Below are positions 41,205-50,168 of a stretch of 64,000 nt of DNA, one piece after another. The position numbers and the translations under genes are program-made. The DNA is from JBFWNG01 sp050251195 (GTDB lineage: Bacteria; Bdellovibrionota_B; Oligoflexia; Oligoflexales; Oligoflexaceae): the NCBI GenBank assembly GCA_050251195.1, contig JBFWNG010000003.1, positions 434,001 to 498,000 of the forward strand, read 5' to 3'. The notes beneath the pieces are model-generated. The model was not told where the DNA came from. It saw only the letters and a program-made list of their open reading frames with translations, and made no database searches. Every line of letters starts with the position of its first letter. The first letter of the stretch is position 1.

Positions 41205-41262
41205 TTTATCTTAAGCACTCAATAAAATTTTAAACTAGCGCTTTGCTATCTCAGGAGGATGT

Positions 41263-43032
41263 ATGAGTTTCAATCCCGAAGATATTATTCCCCCCGGTGC
41301 GAACATTAAGGTAATCGGTATCGGCGGCGGTGGCGGCAACGCTATAAATACGATGATACGAACGGGTATTGAAGGCGTAGAATTCATTGCGGCTAATACC
41401 GACGTTCAAGCCCTTCAATTCTCTTTGGCTCCGACAAAAATTCAGGTCGGCAAGGAGCTTACCCGCGGCTTAGGCGCTGGTGCTGATCCTGACATTGGAA
41501 GAGATGCTGCGCTCGAAGATCGACATGCTATTCAAGCGGCTCTTGAAGGCTCCAATATGGTGTTTATCACCGCAGGAATGGGCGGCGGAACGGGAACCGG
41601 CGGTGCGGCAATTATTGCCCAGATTGCCCGCGATCTAGGAGCGTTGGCTGTTGGTGTCGTCACAATTCCGTTTTCGTTCGAAGGCAAGCGAAGAAGGCGT
41701 CATGCCGAAATCGGCATCACGCGGTTACAAGAGCAAGTAGATACTCTGATCACAATTCCCAACCAGCGACTGATGCAAGTTGCCGATCCGTCGCTCAGTA
41801 TGATTAATGCGTTCAAAATGGCGGACAATGTCCTCGTCAATGCGGTCAGGGGCATTTCTGACATCATCAATATCCCGGGTACCATAAACGTCGATTTTGC
41901 CGACGTTAAGACAGTCATGGCTAGCATGGGCCGAGCATTGATGGGAATTGGCATTGCCGAGGGTCCCAACCGCGCAGTCGAAGCGGCTCGACAAGCAATT
42001 TCTTCGCCGTTACTCGAAGACATCGACATCGAAGGTGCTACCGGCATCCTTATCAATATCACTGCCGGTGAAGATATCAGCCTTATGGAGGTCAACGAAG
42101 CTTGCTCCATAGTGCAAGAGGCCGCCCACGAAGACGCGAATATCATCTTTGGCGCCGTTATTGACGAGAGCATGGGCGCTCAAATTCGAGTAACCGTAAT
42201 CGCCACGGGATTCCCGTTCGAAGAAAGCCCGGACATAAAACCTTCTGTTCTCAACGAACCCTTTGGCTTTCGTCGAAGCTCCAACAACATCTATATTCCA
42301 AAAAGATCGGTGTCCCCTACTACCGCAAAGGAAGAAGCGCGACCGGATCCCATCGCTTCCAAAGCAGAAGAACTGAAAATGGCCGAGGCACAAAGAAAAG
42401 TGAATCCGCCAAAGCCGGTTACGATGTCAACGCTCACCACCGACGGTCTTACTAGACCGATTGAAAAAGAGCCTTTTCGACCAGTCGTTCCGGTACCCGA
42501 AAAGCCGGTAGTAGAACAGGAGAAATTCGAACCTCTTCTCAATATCCAAAAACCCACGGCCCCAGAACCAAAGCCTATCGTGGCTGCACAACCCGTTGTG
42601 CAACAAAGCCCGATCCCAACGCTTGAGCCGGAACAGAACGAGGTTGGAGCCTTTGTCGACGATCTGATGTCTCAGACTGAGATTGACGCCAGCGCCGTCA
42701 AAATCGAGGGCGCTTCGCTCGCTCGCGAAGCTCAGGAAACCTCCGCACAATTCGGGTTCGACGACGATGACTTTTTTAATATTGAACCGACGGGTGAAAC
42801 GCTTCCTTTGGAATCCCTCATTGAGGCTTCAAATTCAAAGGAGGAACCTCTGGCATTTGAAGACGAGCCGCTTCTCGCTGGTGCCTCCGCAACAGATCAA
42901 AATCAGGTCATGGACGAAGCCCTTGAACTCGCTGAGCGCGTGAAGTCTCAAAAAACTGAGCAGGCAAGCGACGAAGACCTCGAAATTCCAACTTTCCTAC
43001 GGAATGGTTTGAAAGATCTATCGCTGAAGTAA
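41263..43032 (+). CDS. ftsZ: cell division GTPase FtsZ with long C-terminal linker
   Basis: A 589-residue tubulin homologue that forms the division ring. The GTPase core (about 1-318) has GIGGGGGNAIN (19-29), NTDVQAL, GMGGGTGTGG (105-114) and the T7-loop NVDFADVKTVM. The remaining 270 residues are a Pro/Glu-rich disordered linker of about 250 residues ending in the conserved tail DLEIPTFLR. Typical proteobacterial FtsZ is about 380-400 residues, so the linker is unusually long. A perfect AGGAGG Shine-Dalgarno and its own consensus promoter precede it. Confidence 0.96.
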   Translation: MSFNPEDIIPPGANIKVIGIGGGGGNAINTMIRTGIEGVEFIAANTDVQALQFSLAPTKIQVGKELTRGLGAGADPDIGRDAALEDRHAIQAALEGSNMVFITAGMGGGTGTGGAAIIAQIARDLGALAVGVVTIPFSFEGKRRRRHAEIGITRLQEQVDTLITIPNQRLMQVADPSLSMINAFKMADNVLVNAVRGISDIINIPGTINVDFADVKTVMASMGRALMGIGIAEGPNRAVEAARQAISSPLLEDIDIEGATGILINITAGEDISLMEVNEACSIVQEAAHEDANIIFGAVIDESMGAQIRVTVIATGFPFEESPDIKPSVLNEPFGFRRSSNNIYIPKRSVSPTTAKEEARPDPIASKAEELKMAEAQRKVNPPKPVTMSTLTTDGLTRPIEKEPFRPVVPVPEKPVVEQEKFEPLLNIQKPTAPEPKPIVAAQPVVQQSPIPTLEPEQNEVGAFVDDLMSQTEIDASAVKIEGASLAREAQETSAQFGFDDDDFFNIEPTGETLPLESLIEASNSKEEPLAFEDEPLLAGASATDQNQVMDEALELAERVKSQKTEQASDEDLEIPTFLRNGLKDLSLK

Positions 43033-43052
43033 GTTACTGAACACGATTTGCA

Positions 43053-43087
43053 ATGACGTGAGGGCCTCGAAAGGGGCCCTTTGTCAT
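43053..43087. terminator. hairpin terminator between ftsZ and convergent reductase gene
   Basis: AGGGCC (43061-43066) pairs with GGCCCT (43075-43080), extended outward by ATGAC (43053-43057) with GTCAT (43083-43087) across a small internal loop. The T-rich tail is short (TTTGTCATATT). It lies 20 nt after the ftsZ stop, between convergent genes, so it may work both ways. Confidence 0.55.
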
Positions 43088-43101
43088 ATTCTCGGCCTCG
43101 G

Positions 43102-43171
43102 TGAGATCCTTCGTACGCTCCAACCGGTCGGACAATTCCTTCTGCGTTTCCTTTATTCCACGCTTCCGCGT
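43102..43171. repeat. decayed copies of two dispersed repeats downstream of ftsZ
   Basis: GTGAGATCCTTCG-TA-CGCTC at 43102-43119 reads as a partial inverted copy of the GTCATCCTGAGC element seen at 22.3 and 45.4 kb. ATTCC-ACG-CTTCCGCGT at 43155-43171 matches one arm of the hairpin at 7107-7124. Both are partial, so this is a modest call. Confidence 0.4.
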
Positions 43172-43227
43172 TCAATTAAAAGATCGGGGAAAGCTGAGTT
43201 TGGGAAACGCTCAAAGGGTCAGTGCAC

Positions 43228-44223
43228 CTAAAGCGTTATTTCCTCATTTAAAACAGGCTTTACGCCCGTCACAGTATCTTTAAAACTGAAGGTTCTCTCC
43301 GGTATGTGCTTCATAACCGGATTGTTCTTAACGACGTCGGTATTTAAGAAACTTCCTACGGAAAGAAAATCCTTCAAACGTGGCTCTGCGGGCTGGTGCT
43401 TATTCGGCCTTTCAAACAACGGCAGCAACGTGTTGCCCATTCTGCCCCTGATTTGAAACTTGTTCCCCTTGCTATACTTGTCGCAAACGATTTTAAAAAG
43501 CTCTTCTACCCGGAATGTCTCTTTTCCGACAACCTCGAGAATCACATTCGGTTGCTCCAGGTCTAGGCGGGCTAGCCTCGCAATGGTTTCGACCAAATCC
43601 GCCACGTGAATAGGCGCCAGCGCCTGCTCCACCATGGGAACCGGGTATAGGCCCGGGAACTTCATGACGTTCGTTATGGCCTTGAGGAACTTGTTCTGTT
43701 CGTCAGAATATACGACGGACGATCTGATGATGATTTTTTGAGGAATGGATGAATTTAAGATGAGATGTTCTACGTGATATTTTTCGCGAAGAAAGAGATT
43801 AGGAGAGGTTCGACTCGCCCCTATAGCGCTAAGAAATACGATGCGGGTTGTTCCGGCAGCTTCCATGGCGGCGATCAGGTTCTTGAAGTTGAGAATGTTC
43901 TTGGTTTGTCTGTCCTGCGCGGCATTTATTTGATCCGTCGTGCTTAGGATGTTCTTTTCCCACGCTAGGGCAACGACGCACTCTACTCCGCGCAAAGGCG
44001 TTGCTAACAGCTGACTGTTGCTCATGTCCGAGCAAAACGGGTACACGTTTGCCATCGGCTCCGGCAACTTGTGGTGGTACATAGAAACGATAGTTTCGTT
44101 AGCAGAAACAAGCTTTCGAACGAGATTTCGACCAACAAATCCAGACCCGCCGGTGACAAGAACCGCGTTTTTCGCGTCCTGATCGGCGGCTTTCCGAGAA
44201 GGAAAAACCGGCTGCTTGCTCAT
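43228..44223 (-). CDS. NAD(P)-binding extended SDR protein, NDUFA9/epimerase-like
   Basis: A 331-residue Rossmann-fold protein with NAVLVTGGSGFVGRNLVRKLV near the N-terminus, a VVALAW strand, FLSAIGASRTSPNLFLREKYHVE (where the usual YxxxK is shifted or replaced by the K in REKY) and IIIRSSVVYSD. This matches the atypical SDR group that includes NDUFA9-like and divinyl-chlorophyllide-reductase-like proteins, often with quinone or redox roles, not classical sugar epimerases. Substrate is unknown. An AGAGG Shine-Dalgarno supports the ATG. It lies 20 bp after the glycosyltransferase gene. Confidence 0.75.
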   Translation of the reverse strand: MSKQPVFPSRKAADQDAKNAVLVTGGSGFVGRNLVRKLVSANETIVSMYHHKLPEPMANVYPFCSDMSNSQLLATPLRGVECVVALAWEKNILSTTDQINAAQDRQTKNILNFKNLIAAMEAAGTTRIVFLSAIGASRTSPNLFLREKYHVEHLILNSSIPQKIIIRSSVVYSDEQNKFLKAITNVMKFPGLYPVPMVEQALAPIHVADLVETIARLARLDLEQPNVILEVVGKETFRVEELFKIVCDKYSKGNKFQIRGRMGNTLLPLFERPNKHQPAEPRLKDFLSVGSFLNTDVVKNNPVMKHIPERTFSFKDTVTGVKPVLNEEITL

Positions 44224-44243
44224 ATTTGCCTCTTTGTTTTCTT

Positions 44244-45347
44244 TTATTTTATCAAATTCTGATAGAGGGTGAGCAATTTTTTAGCACTTTTTTCCCATGT
44301 AGGAACTGTTTCGAAAAAGGCTTGAAGTTGTTGAGCTATCTGAGGTTTCTTGTTTTTTGACCAGGCGTTTTCAGTTGCTTCCAACCACTTGGTCACGCTC
44401 TGATGCGCTTCAACGCCGACCGAAAATGCATCGTTCATAAATTCATCGAGCGCGTTACCTTTCGTGTAAACGACAGGCAGGCCAAACGCCAGCGCCTCAC
44501 TTGCAGGAAGACAAAATCCTTCATAGAGACTCGGATGGACGTAGATGGAAGCGGACCTGTATTCCGCGTCGAGTTGTTCGCGTGCGAGTTGTTTCTTCAC
44601 AACGAGTCTTCTATTGGCCAGCAGATCACCGGCTTCTGAAAAAAAGAACGCTTCCCCTCTTTGGTCAGTTACGACCGTCAAACACCAATCCGACGGCGCA
44701 GCTCTCAGCATCGAGACGAGTAAGTCAAACCTCTTGTACTTCTCGAATCGCGATACAGACAGCAGTTGCTTGGTCTCAAGCCTTGCGGCCCTCTCCGACT
44801 CTGAAATCGCTTGCAAAGCTGGAAAGCCGTTTGGAATAACCACAACTTTTTCTTTAATAAATGGAAAAATATGAAGCAAAGTTCTCTTTGTCCACTCACT
44901 TACGCAAACAATCTTTTCAACAGCCTGCAACGCACGAGGAAAGAGCAGCCTAGTTTGAAGCCTAAACGGAAGCGAAACGCTCTCCGGCGCTAACAAAGGA
45001 ATGACGTCGTGCACCGTCAGCACAGACGCAAACCTCTTGTGGAAAGCCCGATCTAAAGGAACGTTCATGTTGCTCAGCCCGTGGAATACTCCCTGCGGCA
45101 AATGGCGCAGCTTTCTGCTCACAATGCAGGGCCAAATCGCCTTTTGACCTAAAAATGGGCTCGCAGGCCCAAATGAGCGTATCCAAATAGGATTTAGAGG
45201 TGAAATCGGCTCATATCGGTCGAAAAGAGGTATTTTAGGGTGAATTCCGAGGTTTTCGAGAGAAATAGCGAGGTTTTTTGCACATTGGACCACGCCCGAA
45301 GGATAATTCTTGCCGTAGAGGTCCCAATATACGTGGATTTGAGTCAT
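44244..45347 (-). CDS. glycosyltransferase family 4 (GT-B) protein
   Basis: About 367 residues with a GT-B fold: N-terminal acceptor domain (VYWDLYGKNYPSGVVQCAKNLA), LTVHDVIPLLAPE, IVCVSEWTKR, then the donor-binding half with VVIPNGFPA, LLSVSRFEKYKRFDLLV and YVHPSLYEGFCLPASEALAFGLPVV (the E-x7-E-type motif). It transfers a sugar from a nucleotide donor, probably to an envelope polysaccharide; sugars are unknown. An in-frame ATG at 45389 lies inside the GTCATCCTGAGC repeat, so 45347 is preferred. Confidence 0.82.
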   Translation of the reverse strand: MTQIHVYWDLYGKNYPSGVVQCAKNLAISLENLGIHPKIPLFDRYEPISPLNPIWIRSFGPASPFLGQKAIWPCIVSRKLRHLPQGVFHGLSNMNVPLDRAFHKRFASVLTVHDVIPLLAPESVSLPFRLQTRLLFPRALQAVEKIVCVSEWTKRTLLHIFPFIKEKVVVIPNGFPALQAISESERAARLETKQLLSVSRFEKYKRFDLLVSMLRAAPSDWCLTVVTDQRGEAFFFSEAGDLLANRRLVVKKQLAREQLDAEYRSASIYVHPSLYEGFCLPASEALAFGLPVVYTKGNALDEFMNDAFSVGVEAHQSVTKWLEATENAWSKNKKPQIAQQLQAFFETVPTWEKSAKKLLTLYQNLIK

Positions 45348-45383
45348 TTTTTGGTCGTTAGATCCTTCGCACAGCGAGAACTG

Positions 45384-45414
45384 CGTCATCCTGAGCGCAG
45401 CGAAGGATCTCGCT
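45384..45414. repeat. GTCATCCTGAGC repeat copy between atpC and the glycosyltransferase
   Basis: GCGTCATCCTGAGCGCAGCG then AAGGATCTCGC, matching the longest copy at 22357-22383 with one change (GCAGCG for GAAGCG). It lies 4 bp past the atpC stop, filling the gap to the next minus-strand gene. The reverse strand of the element contains an in-frame ATG that would falsely extend the glycosyltransferase. Confidence 0.7.
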
Positions 45415-45417
45415 AAA

Positions 45418-45822
45418 TCACATCTTGATCATCTTGAACAAAGCAATGCGCAGTTCCGCTCTCTTGAGCGATCTGAGAGCACGAAAATGGTCGACAGGTT
45501 CCTTGTGAGCTTTTTCGAGCCTTGCAAGAGCACGTTCTTTCGCTTTTTTTGCCCGTTCAACATCTATATCTTTAATAGGCTCAATAACGTCCGCCAAGAC
45601 CTTGATGTCATCGTTGGCGACGACGACGTAACCGCCCGACACAAAAAAATCTAGCTCTTTACCGTTATCGGTTGTCAGCCGCATAGAACCCACGTCGAGC
45701 TCGGAAATGAGCTCGGCGTGTTTGGGCAAAATCGTCATATAACCAAGTTTCCCTGGCACTTCTAGACTGATCGCCTTCGTTTGAACAACTTTTTTTGCTG
45801 GATTGAGTATGTCTACTTGCAT
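45418..45822 (-). CDS. atpC: ATP synthase epsilon subunit
   Basis: A 134-residue central-stalk subunit that couples rotation and can inhibit ATP hydrolysis. The N-terminal beta-sandwich is clear (VQTKAISLEVPGKLGYMTILPKHAELISELDVG, FFVSGGYVVVANDDIKVLAD), followed by a helical C-terminal hairpin (DVERAKKAKERALARLEKA). It starts 2 bp after atpD and is the last gene of the F1 block. Confidence 0.95.
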   Translation of the reverse strand: MQVDILNPAKKVVQTKAISLEVPGKLGYMTILPKHAELISELDVGSMRLTTDNGKELDFFVSGGYVVVANDDIKVLADVIEPIKDIDVERAKKAKERALARLEKAHKEPVDHFRALRSLKRAELRIALFKMIKM

Positions 45823-45824
45823 AG

Positions 45825-47231
45825 TTATACCAACGTCTTCGCTTTGGCGACGACCTCATCAATAGTTCCGACATAAAGGAACGCCTGCTCAGGAAGGCTG
45901 TCGTGAACACCGTCACAGATTTCCTTAAAGCCGCGGATCGTTTCTTCGCGTTTTACGTATTTTCCAGGCATACCCGTAAATTCTTGTGCAACAAAGAACG
46001 GCTGGCTCATGAAACGCTGCAATTTACGTGCTCGTCCCACGATCAACTTGTCGTCTTCCGAAAGTTCGTCCATGCCAAGAATCGCAATAATGTCCAAAAG
46101 CTCTTTGTATCTTTGTAGGATAGCTTGAACTCTACGCGCAACTTGGTAGTGCTCCTCTCCTACAACTTGAGGATCGAGAATTCTTGAGTTGCTTCCGAGC
46201 GGATCCACTGCCGGGAAAATGCCAAGTTCGGCGATCTGTCGCGACAATACCGTCGACGCGTCCAAGTGAGCAAAGGTCGTGGCAGGTGCGGGGTCGGTAT
46301 AGTCGTCCGCAGGAACGTAGACCGCCTGGACGGATGTAATCGAACCGTTCTTAGTGGTCGTAATTCGCTCTTGAAGCTCGCCCATCTCCGTTGCCAGAGT
46401 CGGTTGATAACCTACCGCAGAAGGGATACGGCCTAGTAGCGCGGACACCTCTGAACCTGCTTGAGTAAATCGGAAAATGTTGTCGATAAACAAAAGAACG
46501 TCCTGGTTTTCTTCGTCACGGAAATACTCCGCTACGGAAAGAGCGCTCAAGGCAACGCGCGCTCGCGCACCGGGCGGCTCGTTCATTTGGCCGTAGACCA
46601 ACGCCGTTTTGTTAAGAACGCCGGAACCTTTCATTTCGTAATAAAGGTCATTACCTTCGCGGGTACGCTCCCCTACACCGCCGAATACAGAGTATCCGCC
46701 GTGTTGGGTCGCGATGTTATTGATTAACTCCATGATACAAACGGTTTTGCCTACGCCGGCGCCGCCGAACAAGCCGATCTTTCCGCCTTTGAGGTATGGA
46801 GCAATAAGATCAACAACCTTGATTCCTGTTTCAAGAATCTCAGCTTGCGTTGTGAGGCTGGTGAATTCAGGCGCAGATCTGTGAATAGGATAGCGCTTCT
46901 TCGCCGTGATCGGTCCCGCTTCATCAACAGGATCGCCCGTCACGTTAATGATCCTTCCCAGCACGTCTTTTCCGACGGGAACGGTGATCTGCTCACCCAT
47001 ATCTTTTACAGACGCTCCTCGAACAAGACCTTCCGTCGAATCCATCGCGATAGCGCGAACGACGTTTTCACCAAGGTGCTTCGCAACTTCGAGCACGAGG
47101 TTGTCTTGTTGATCGTTTATCAGTGGATTGGTGAGCTTGAGAGCATTGTATATAGGCGGTAACATGCCTTCACCGAATTCGACGTCCACGACAGGTCCCA
47201 TTACCTGAATAACTTTACCAGTATTTAACAT
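45825..47231 (-). CDS. atpD: ATP synthase beta subunit
   Basis: A 468-residue catalytic F1 subunit. Walker A GGAGVGKTVCIMEL, the VGERTREGNDLYYEM segment with the catalytic Glu, Walker B VLLFIDNIFRFTQAGSEVSALLGR, the PSAVGYQPTLATEMGELQERI stretch, and the DELSEDD (DELSEED-like) lever are intact. atpC follows after 2 bp. Confidence 0.98.
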   Translation of the reverse strand: MLNTGKVIQVMGPVVDVEFGEGMLPPIYNALKLTNPLINDQQDNLVLEVAKHLGENVVRAIAMDSTEGLVRGASVKDMGEQITVPVGKDVLGRIINVTGDPVDEAGPITAKKRYPIHRSAPEFTSLTTQAEILETGIKVVDLIAPYLKGGKIGLFGGAGVGKTVCIMELINNIATQHGGYSVFGGVGERTREGNDLYYEMKGSGVLNKTALVYGQMNEPPGARARVALSALSVAEYFRDEENQDVLLFIDNIFRFTQAGSEVSALLGRIPSAVGYQPTLATEMGELQERITTTKNGSITSVQAVYVPADDYTDPAPATTFAHLDASTVLSRQIAELGIFPAVDPLGSNSRILDPQVVGEEHYQVARRVQAILQRYKELLDIIAILGMDELSEDDKLIVGRARKLQRFMSQPFFVAQEFTGMPGKYVKREETIRGFKEICDGVHDSLPEQAFLYVGTIDEVVAKAKTLV

Positions 47232-47246
47232 TATTCCTCCTTAAAA

Positions 47247-48107
47247 TTAGAGTGCCTCAGCACCGCTAATAATTTCGATCAATTCTTTAGTAATTGCTGC
47301 TTGTCTCGCACGGTTGTACTGGATGGTCAACTTCCTGATAACATCGCCAGCGTTGCTTGTCGCAGAGTCCATAGCCGTCATCCTCGCGCCATGTTCGGAA
47401 GCTGCCCCTTCCAAGAGGATTTGATACATCATGGTTTCAATCTGCTTCGACAGCGCGTTATCCAGCATGTCCTTCAAAGCCGGCTCGACAATTGGAAAAG
47501 CCGATGACGCATTCTTTGTGTCATCCATAATTGGCAACAACATGATTGCTTCCGGACTCTGAACAAGAGCAGATCTGAAACGTGGAAACACAACATAGAC
47601 GCTGTCGCATTCACCCTTCAAAAAAGCATCTATTAAATTCTTCGCAATCGACCGGGCGGTTTCGTAGGTCGGCTTATCAAGAGCCTTCTCTCGATTACCA
47701 ATGGCCTTAAATTTCAGCTTTTTCGAAAAGCTCAAAGCTCTTCTTCCAAGAAGATAAAGCTGTGGCTCAACGCCTTCTGAAGCTTTTTGCTGCACAAAAG
47801 ACGTAGCTTTCTTGAAAGTGTTGGTGTTAAGGCCTCCGCACAAGCCACGATCTGTCGCAACAATAACAATCAGCGTTTTCTTTTCCGATCTCACCTCAAT
47901 AAGCGGCGAAGTGATGTTCTTGCTTGCGGCCATTGCCTGCAACCGACCGACCATCTGGCGCAAAGATTCTGAAAAAGGCCGCGCAGATTGCACAGCGTGG
48001 CTCGCTTTCGCGAATTTAGCGGCAGACACAAGCTTCATAGCTTTGGTGATCTTCTGCGTGCTCTTTACGCTATTGATTCGCTGCTTAATATCCTTTTGAC
48101 TTGCCAT
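47247..48107 (-). CDS. atpG: ATP synthase gamma subunit
   Basis: A 286-residue rotor shaft. The N-terminal coiled-coil helix (IKQRINSVKSTQKITKAMKLVSAAK), the TDRGLCGGLNTN motif, and the C-terminal helix SEHGARMTAMDSATSNAGDVIRKLTIQYNRARQAAITKEL are standard. It lies 3 bp after atpA and 15 bp before atpD. Confidence 0.97.
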   Translation of the reverse strand: MASQKDIKQRINSVKSTQKITKAMKLVSAAKFAKASHAVQSARPFSESLRQMVGRLQAMAASKNITSPLIEVRSEKKTLIVIVATDRGLCGGLNTNTFKKATSFVQQKASEGVEPQLYLLGRRALSFSKKLKFKAIGNREKALDKPTYETARSIAKNLIDAFLKGECDSVYVVFPRFRSALVQSPEAIMLLPIMDDTKNASSAFPIVEPALKDMLDNALSKQIETMMYQILLEGAASEHGARMTAMDSATSNAGDVIRKLTIQYNRARQAAITKELIEIISGAEAL

Positions 48108-48110
48108 ACG

Positions 48111-49616
48111 TTATTTGAAACCTTTTTCGAAACTTTCAATTGCTTGCTTGATTTCATTTTCAACTTCGTCGAGTTTCGCGCGTTTTTCAATCTTGTCCAA
48201 CAACGAGCGGTAACTCTTCTGGATGTGGGAAGCGAAGTTCTTTTTCCAGTCTTTGATTTTCCCGGTTTCGTATTTGTCGAGATAGCCTCTTGTACCTGCG
48301 TAGATGAGGGCTACTTGGAGACCGACAGGCATTGGAACATATTGGTCTTGCTTGAGAAGCTCGATGAGTCGTGCACCGCGGTTAAGCGCTTTTTGCGTTG
48401 CTTGATCAAGATCGGACCCGAACTGGGCAAACGCTGCGAGCTCTCGGTACTGTGCAAGTTCAAGTCTAAGTTTACCCGCAACCGCTTTCATGGCCGGTAC
48501 CTGCGCAGAACCACCTACCCTCGATACGGACAAGCCCGCGTTGATCGCCGGACGAACACCGCTGTGGAACAAGTCGAATTCAAGGAAGATCTGACCGTCG
48601 GTAATAGAAATGACGTTGGTTGGAATGTAAGCAGAAATGTCGCCCGCTTGAGTTTCGATAATTGGGAACGCAGTGATAGAACCGTTACCCAGTTTATCGC
48701 TCAACTTACAAGCTCTCTCCAGCAATCGACTGTGAAGATAGAATACGTCACCAGGATAAGCTTCTCGACCTGGCGGTCTTCTGAGAAGAAGTGATAATTC
48801 TCGGTACGCAGCGGCTTGTTTCGAAAGGTCGTCGTAAAAAATAACGACGTGCTTGCCTTTGTTCATAAAGTACTCTGCCATTCGGCAGCCGGAGTATGGA
48901 GCCAAGAACAACAACGGCGCCGGGTCTGTCGCCGTAGCCGTGACGACGATGGTGTACTCCATCGCGCCTTCTCTGCGGAGTTTGTCAACGACTTGCGCGA
49001 TTGTAGACGCCTTCTGACCGATCCCTACATAGACGCAAATAACGTCTTTACCCTTTTGGTTGATTATGGTGTCGATCGCTACAGCTGTTTTTCCTGTTTG
49101 GCGGTCGCCGATAATCAACTCTCGTTGTCCCCTTCCAATAGGAACCATCGAATCCAACGCTATAAGGCCCGTTTGGAGCGGTTCGTGAACCGACTTACGC
49201 GCGATGATACCCGGAGCCTTAACTTCGACTATAGCGTTCTCTGCGGCCTTTATAGGGCCCATTCCGTCTACAGGCTCACCCAGAGGGTTTACAACCCGAC
49301 CAACAAGGCCTTCGCCTACCGGAACAGAGTTGATCGCTTTGGTTCGCTTAACCGTTTGCCCATCTTTTACGCCAGACGTCTCACCGAGAATAGCGACGCC
49401 GACGTTGTCTTCTTCAAGGTTAAGAACAACGCCTTTGGTGCCGTCCTGAAATTCGACCAGCTCACTTGCCATGACGCCTTCGAGACCGTAGATACGAGCA
49501 ATACCGTCACCAACGGAAAGCACTGTTCCTGTTTCCTCGAGATTCACTTGCTGGTTAAAATTCTTTAGTTTGTCACCAATGATCTTGCTGACTTCTTCCG
49601 CACGAATCTTTTCCAT
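48111..49616 (-). CDS. atpA: ATP synthase alpha subunit
   Basis: A 501-residue non-catalytic nucleotide-binding subunit of F1. Walker A GDRQTGKTAVAID, YVGIGQKAS, the VIFYDDLSKQAAAYRELSLLLRRPPGREAYPGDVFYLHSRLLERA region and GGSAQVPAMKAVAGKLRLELAQYRELAAFAQFGSDLD are intact. It is 12 bp after atpH. Confidence 0.98.
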   Translation of the reverse strand: MEKIRAEEVSKIIGDKLKNFNQQVNLEETGTVLSVGDGIARIYGLEGVMASELVEFQDGTKGVVLNLEEDNVGVAILGETSGVKDGQTVKRTKAINSVPVGEGLVGRVVNPLGEPVDGMGPIKAAENAIVEVKAPGIIARKSVHEPLQTGLIALDSMVPIGRGQRELIIGDRQTGKTAVAIDTIINQKGKDVICVYVGIGQKASTIAQVVDKLRREGAMEYTIVVTATATDPAPLLFLAPYSGCRMAEYFMNKGKHVVIFYDDLSKQAAAYRELSLLLRRPPGREAYPGDVFYLHSRLLERACKLSDKLGNGSITAFPIIETQAGDISAYIPTNVISITDGQIFLEFDLFHSGVRPAINAGLSVSRVGGSAQVPAMKAVAGKLRLELAQYRELAAFAQFGSDLDQATQKALNRGARLIELLKQDQYVPMPVGLQVALIYAGTRGYLDKYETGKIKDWKKNFASHIQKSYRSLLDKIEKRAKLDEVENEIKQAIESFEKGFK

Positions 49617-49628
49617 ATCTGTCCTTCC

Positions 49629-50168
49629 TTAATATGCAGCACTCTTCGTCCAAGCGTCTAACTTAGATCGAAGGCTTAAGTCAATGATACGATTACCTAT
49701 TTTCAAGACAAAACCCCCTAATAGAGTCTTATCAATCACGGTCACGATTTTAGCTTTGTTGCCAGTCTTTTGTTCGAGAACCTTAGCCACGTTTGCCAGG
49801 GTTTCCTCACTCAGCGCAATCGATGATCTCACTTCAACGTCCATGACTTTTGCAGCCCTGTTGCAAAGCTCTTTGAACGAAGAAACAACGAAGGGAAAGA
49901 TTTCGATTCGCCCGGATTCACACAACAAATGAACAAGCTGTTTTACTCCCGGGTTGAGGGAATGCGCATCGATGATCTGATCAAACACCTGGATCTTGAA
50001 TTCGGGTGAAGTTATAGGAGAGACGAGAAGCTTCCTAGCCTTTCGGTCTTTAAAAACCTCGGCAAGGGCCTCAAGACTTTCGAGAATCTTATTCGCTTCA
50101 CTGAGATTATTACTGTATTGCGCAAACAGCGCCTTTGAGTAACGGCGCGCTACGAGTTGTTCTGCCAT
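49629..50168 (-). CDS. atpH: ATP synthase delta subunit
   Basis: A 179-residue peripheral-stalk subunit joining b/b' to the top of F1. VARRYSKALFAQ, a six-helix N-terminal domain and the C-terminal KTLLGGFVLKIGNRIIDLSLRSKLD are typical. The ATG directly abuts the atpF stop. Confidence 0.93.
   Translation of the reverse strand: MAEQLVARRYSKALFAQYSNNLSEANKILESLEALAEVFKDRKARKLLVSPITSPEFKIQVFDQIIDAHSLNPGVKQLVHLLCESGRIEIFPFVVSSFKELCNRAAKVMDVEVRSSIALSEETLANVAKVLEQKTGNKAKIVTVIDKTLLGGFVLKIGNRIIDLSLRSKLDAWTKSAAY

Noticed and set aside
47988..49568. two long plus-strand frames (268 and 250 codons) opposite atpG/atpA
   Set aside because: Both mirror strongly conserved ATP synthase genes and show no family features.
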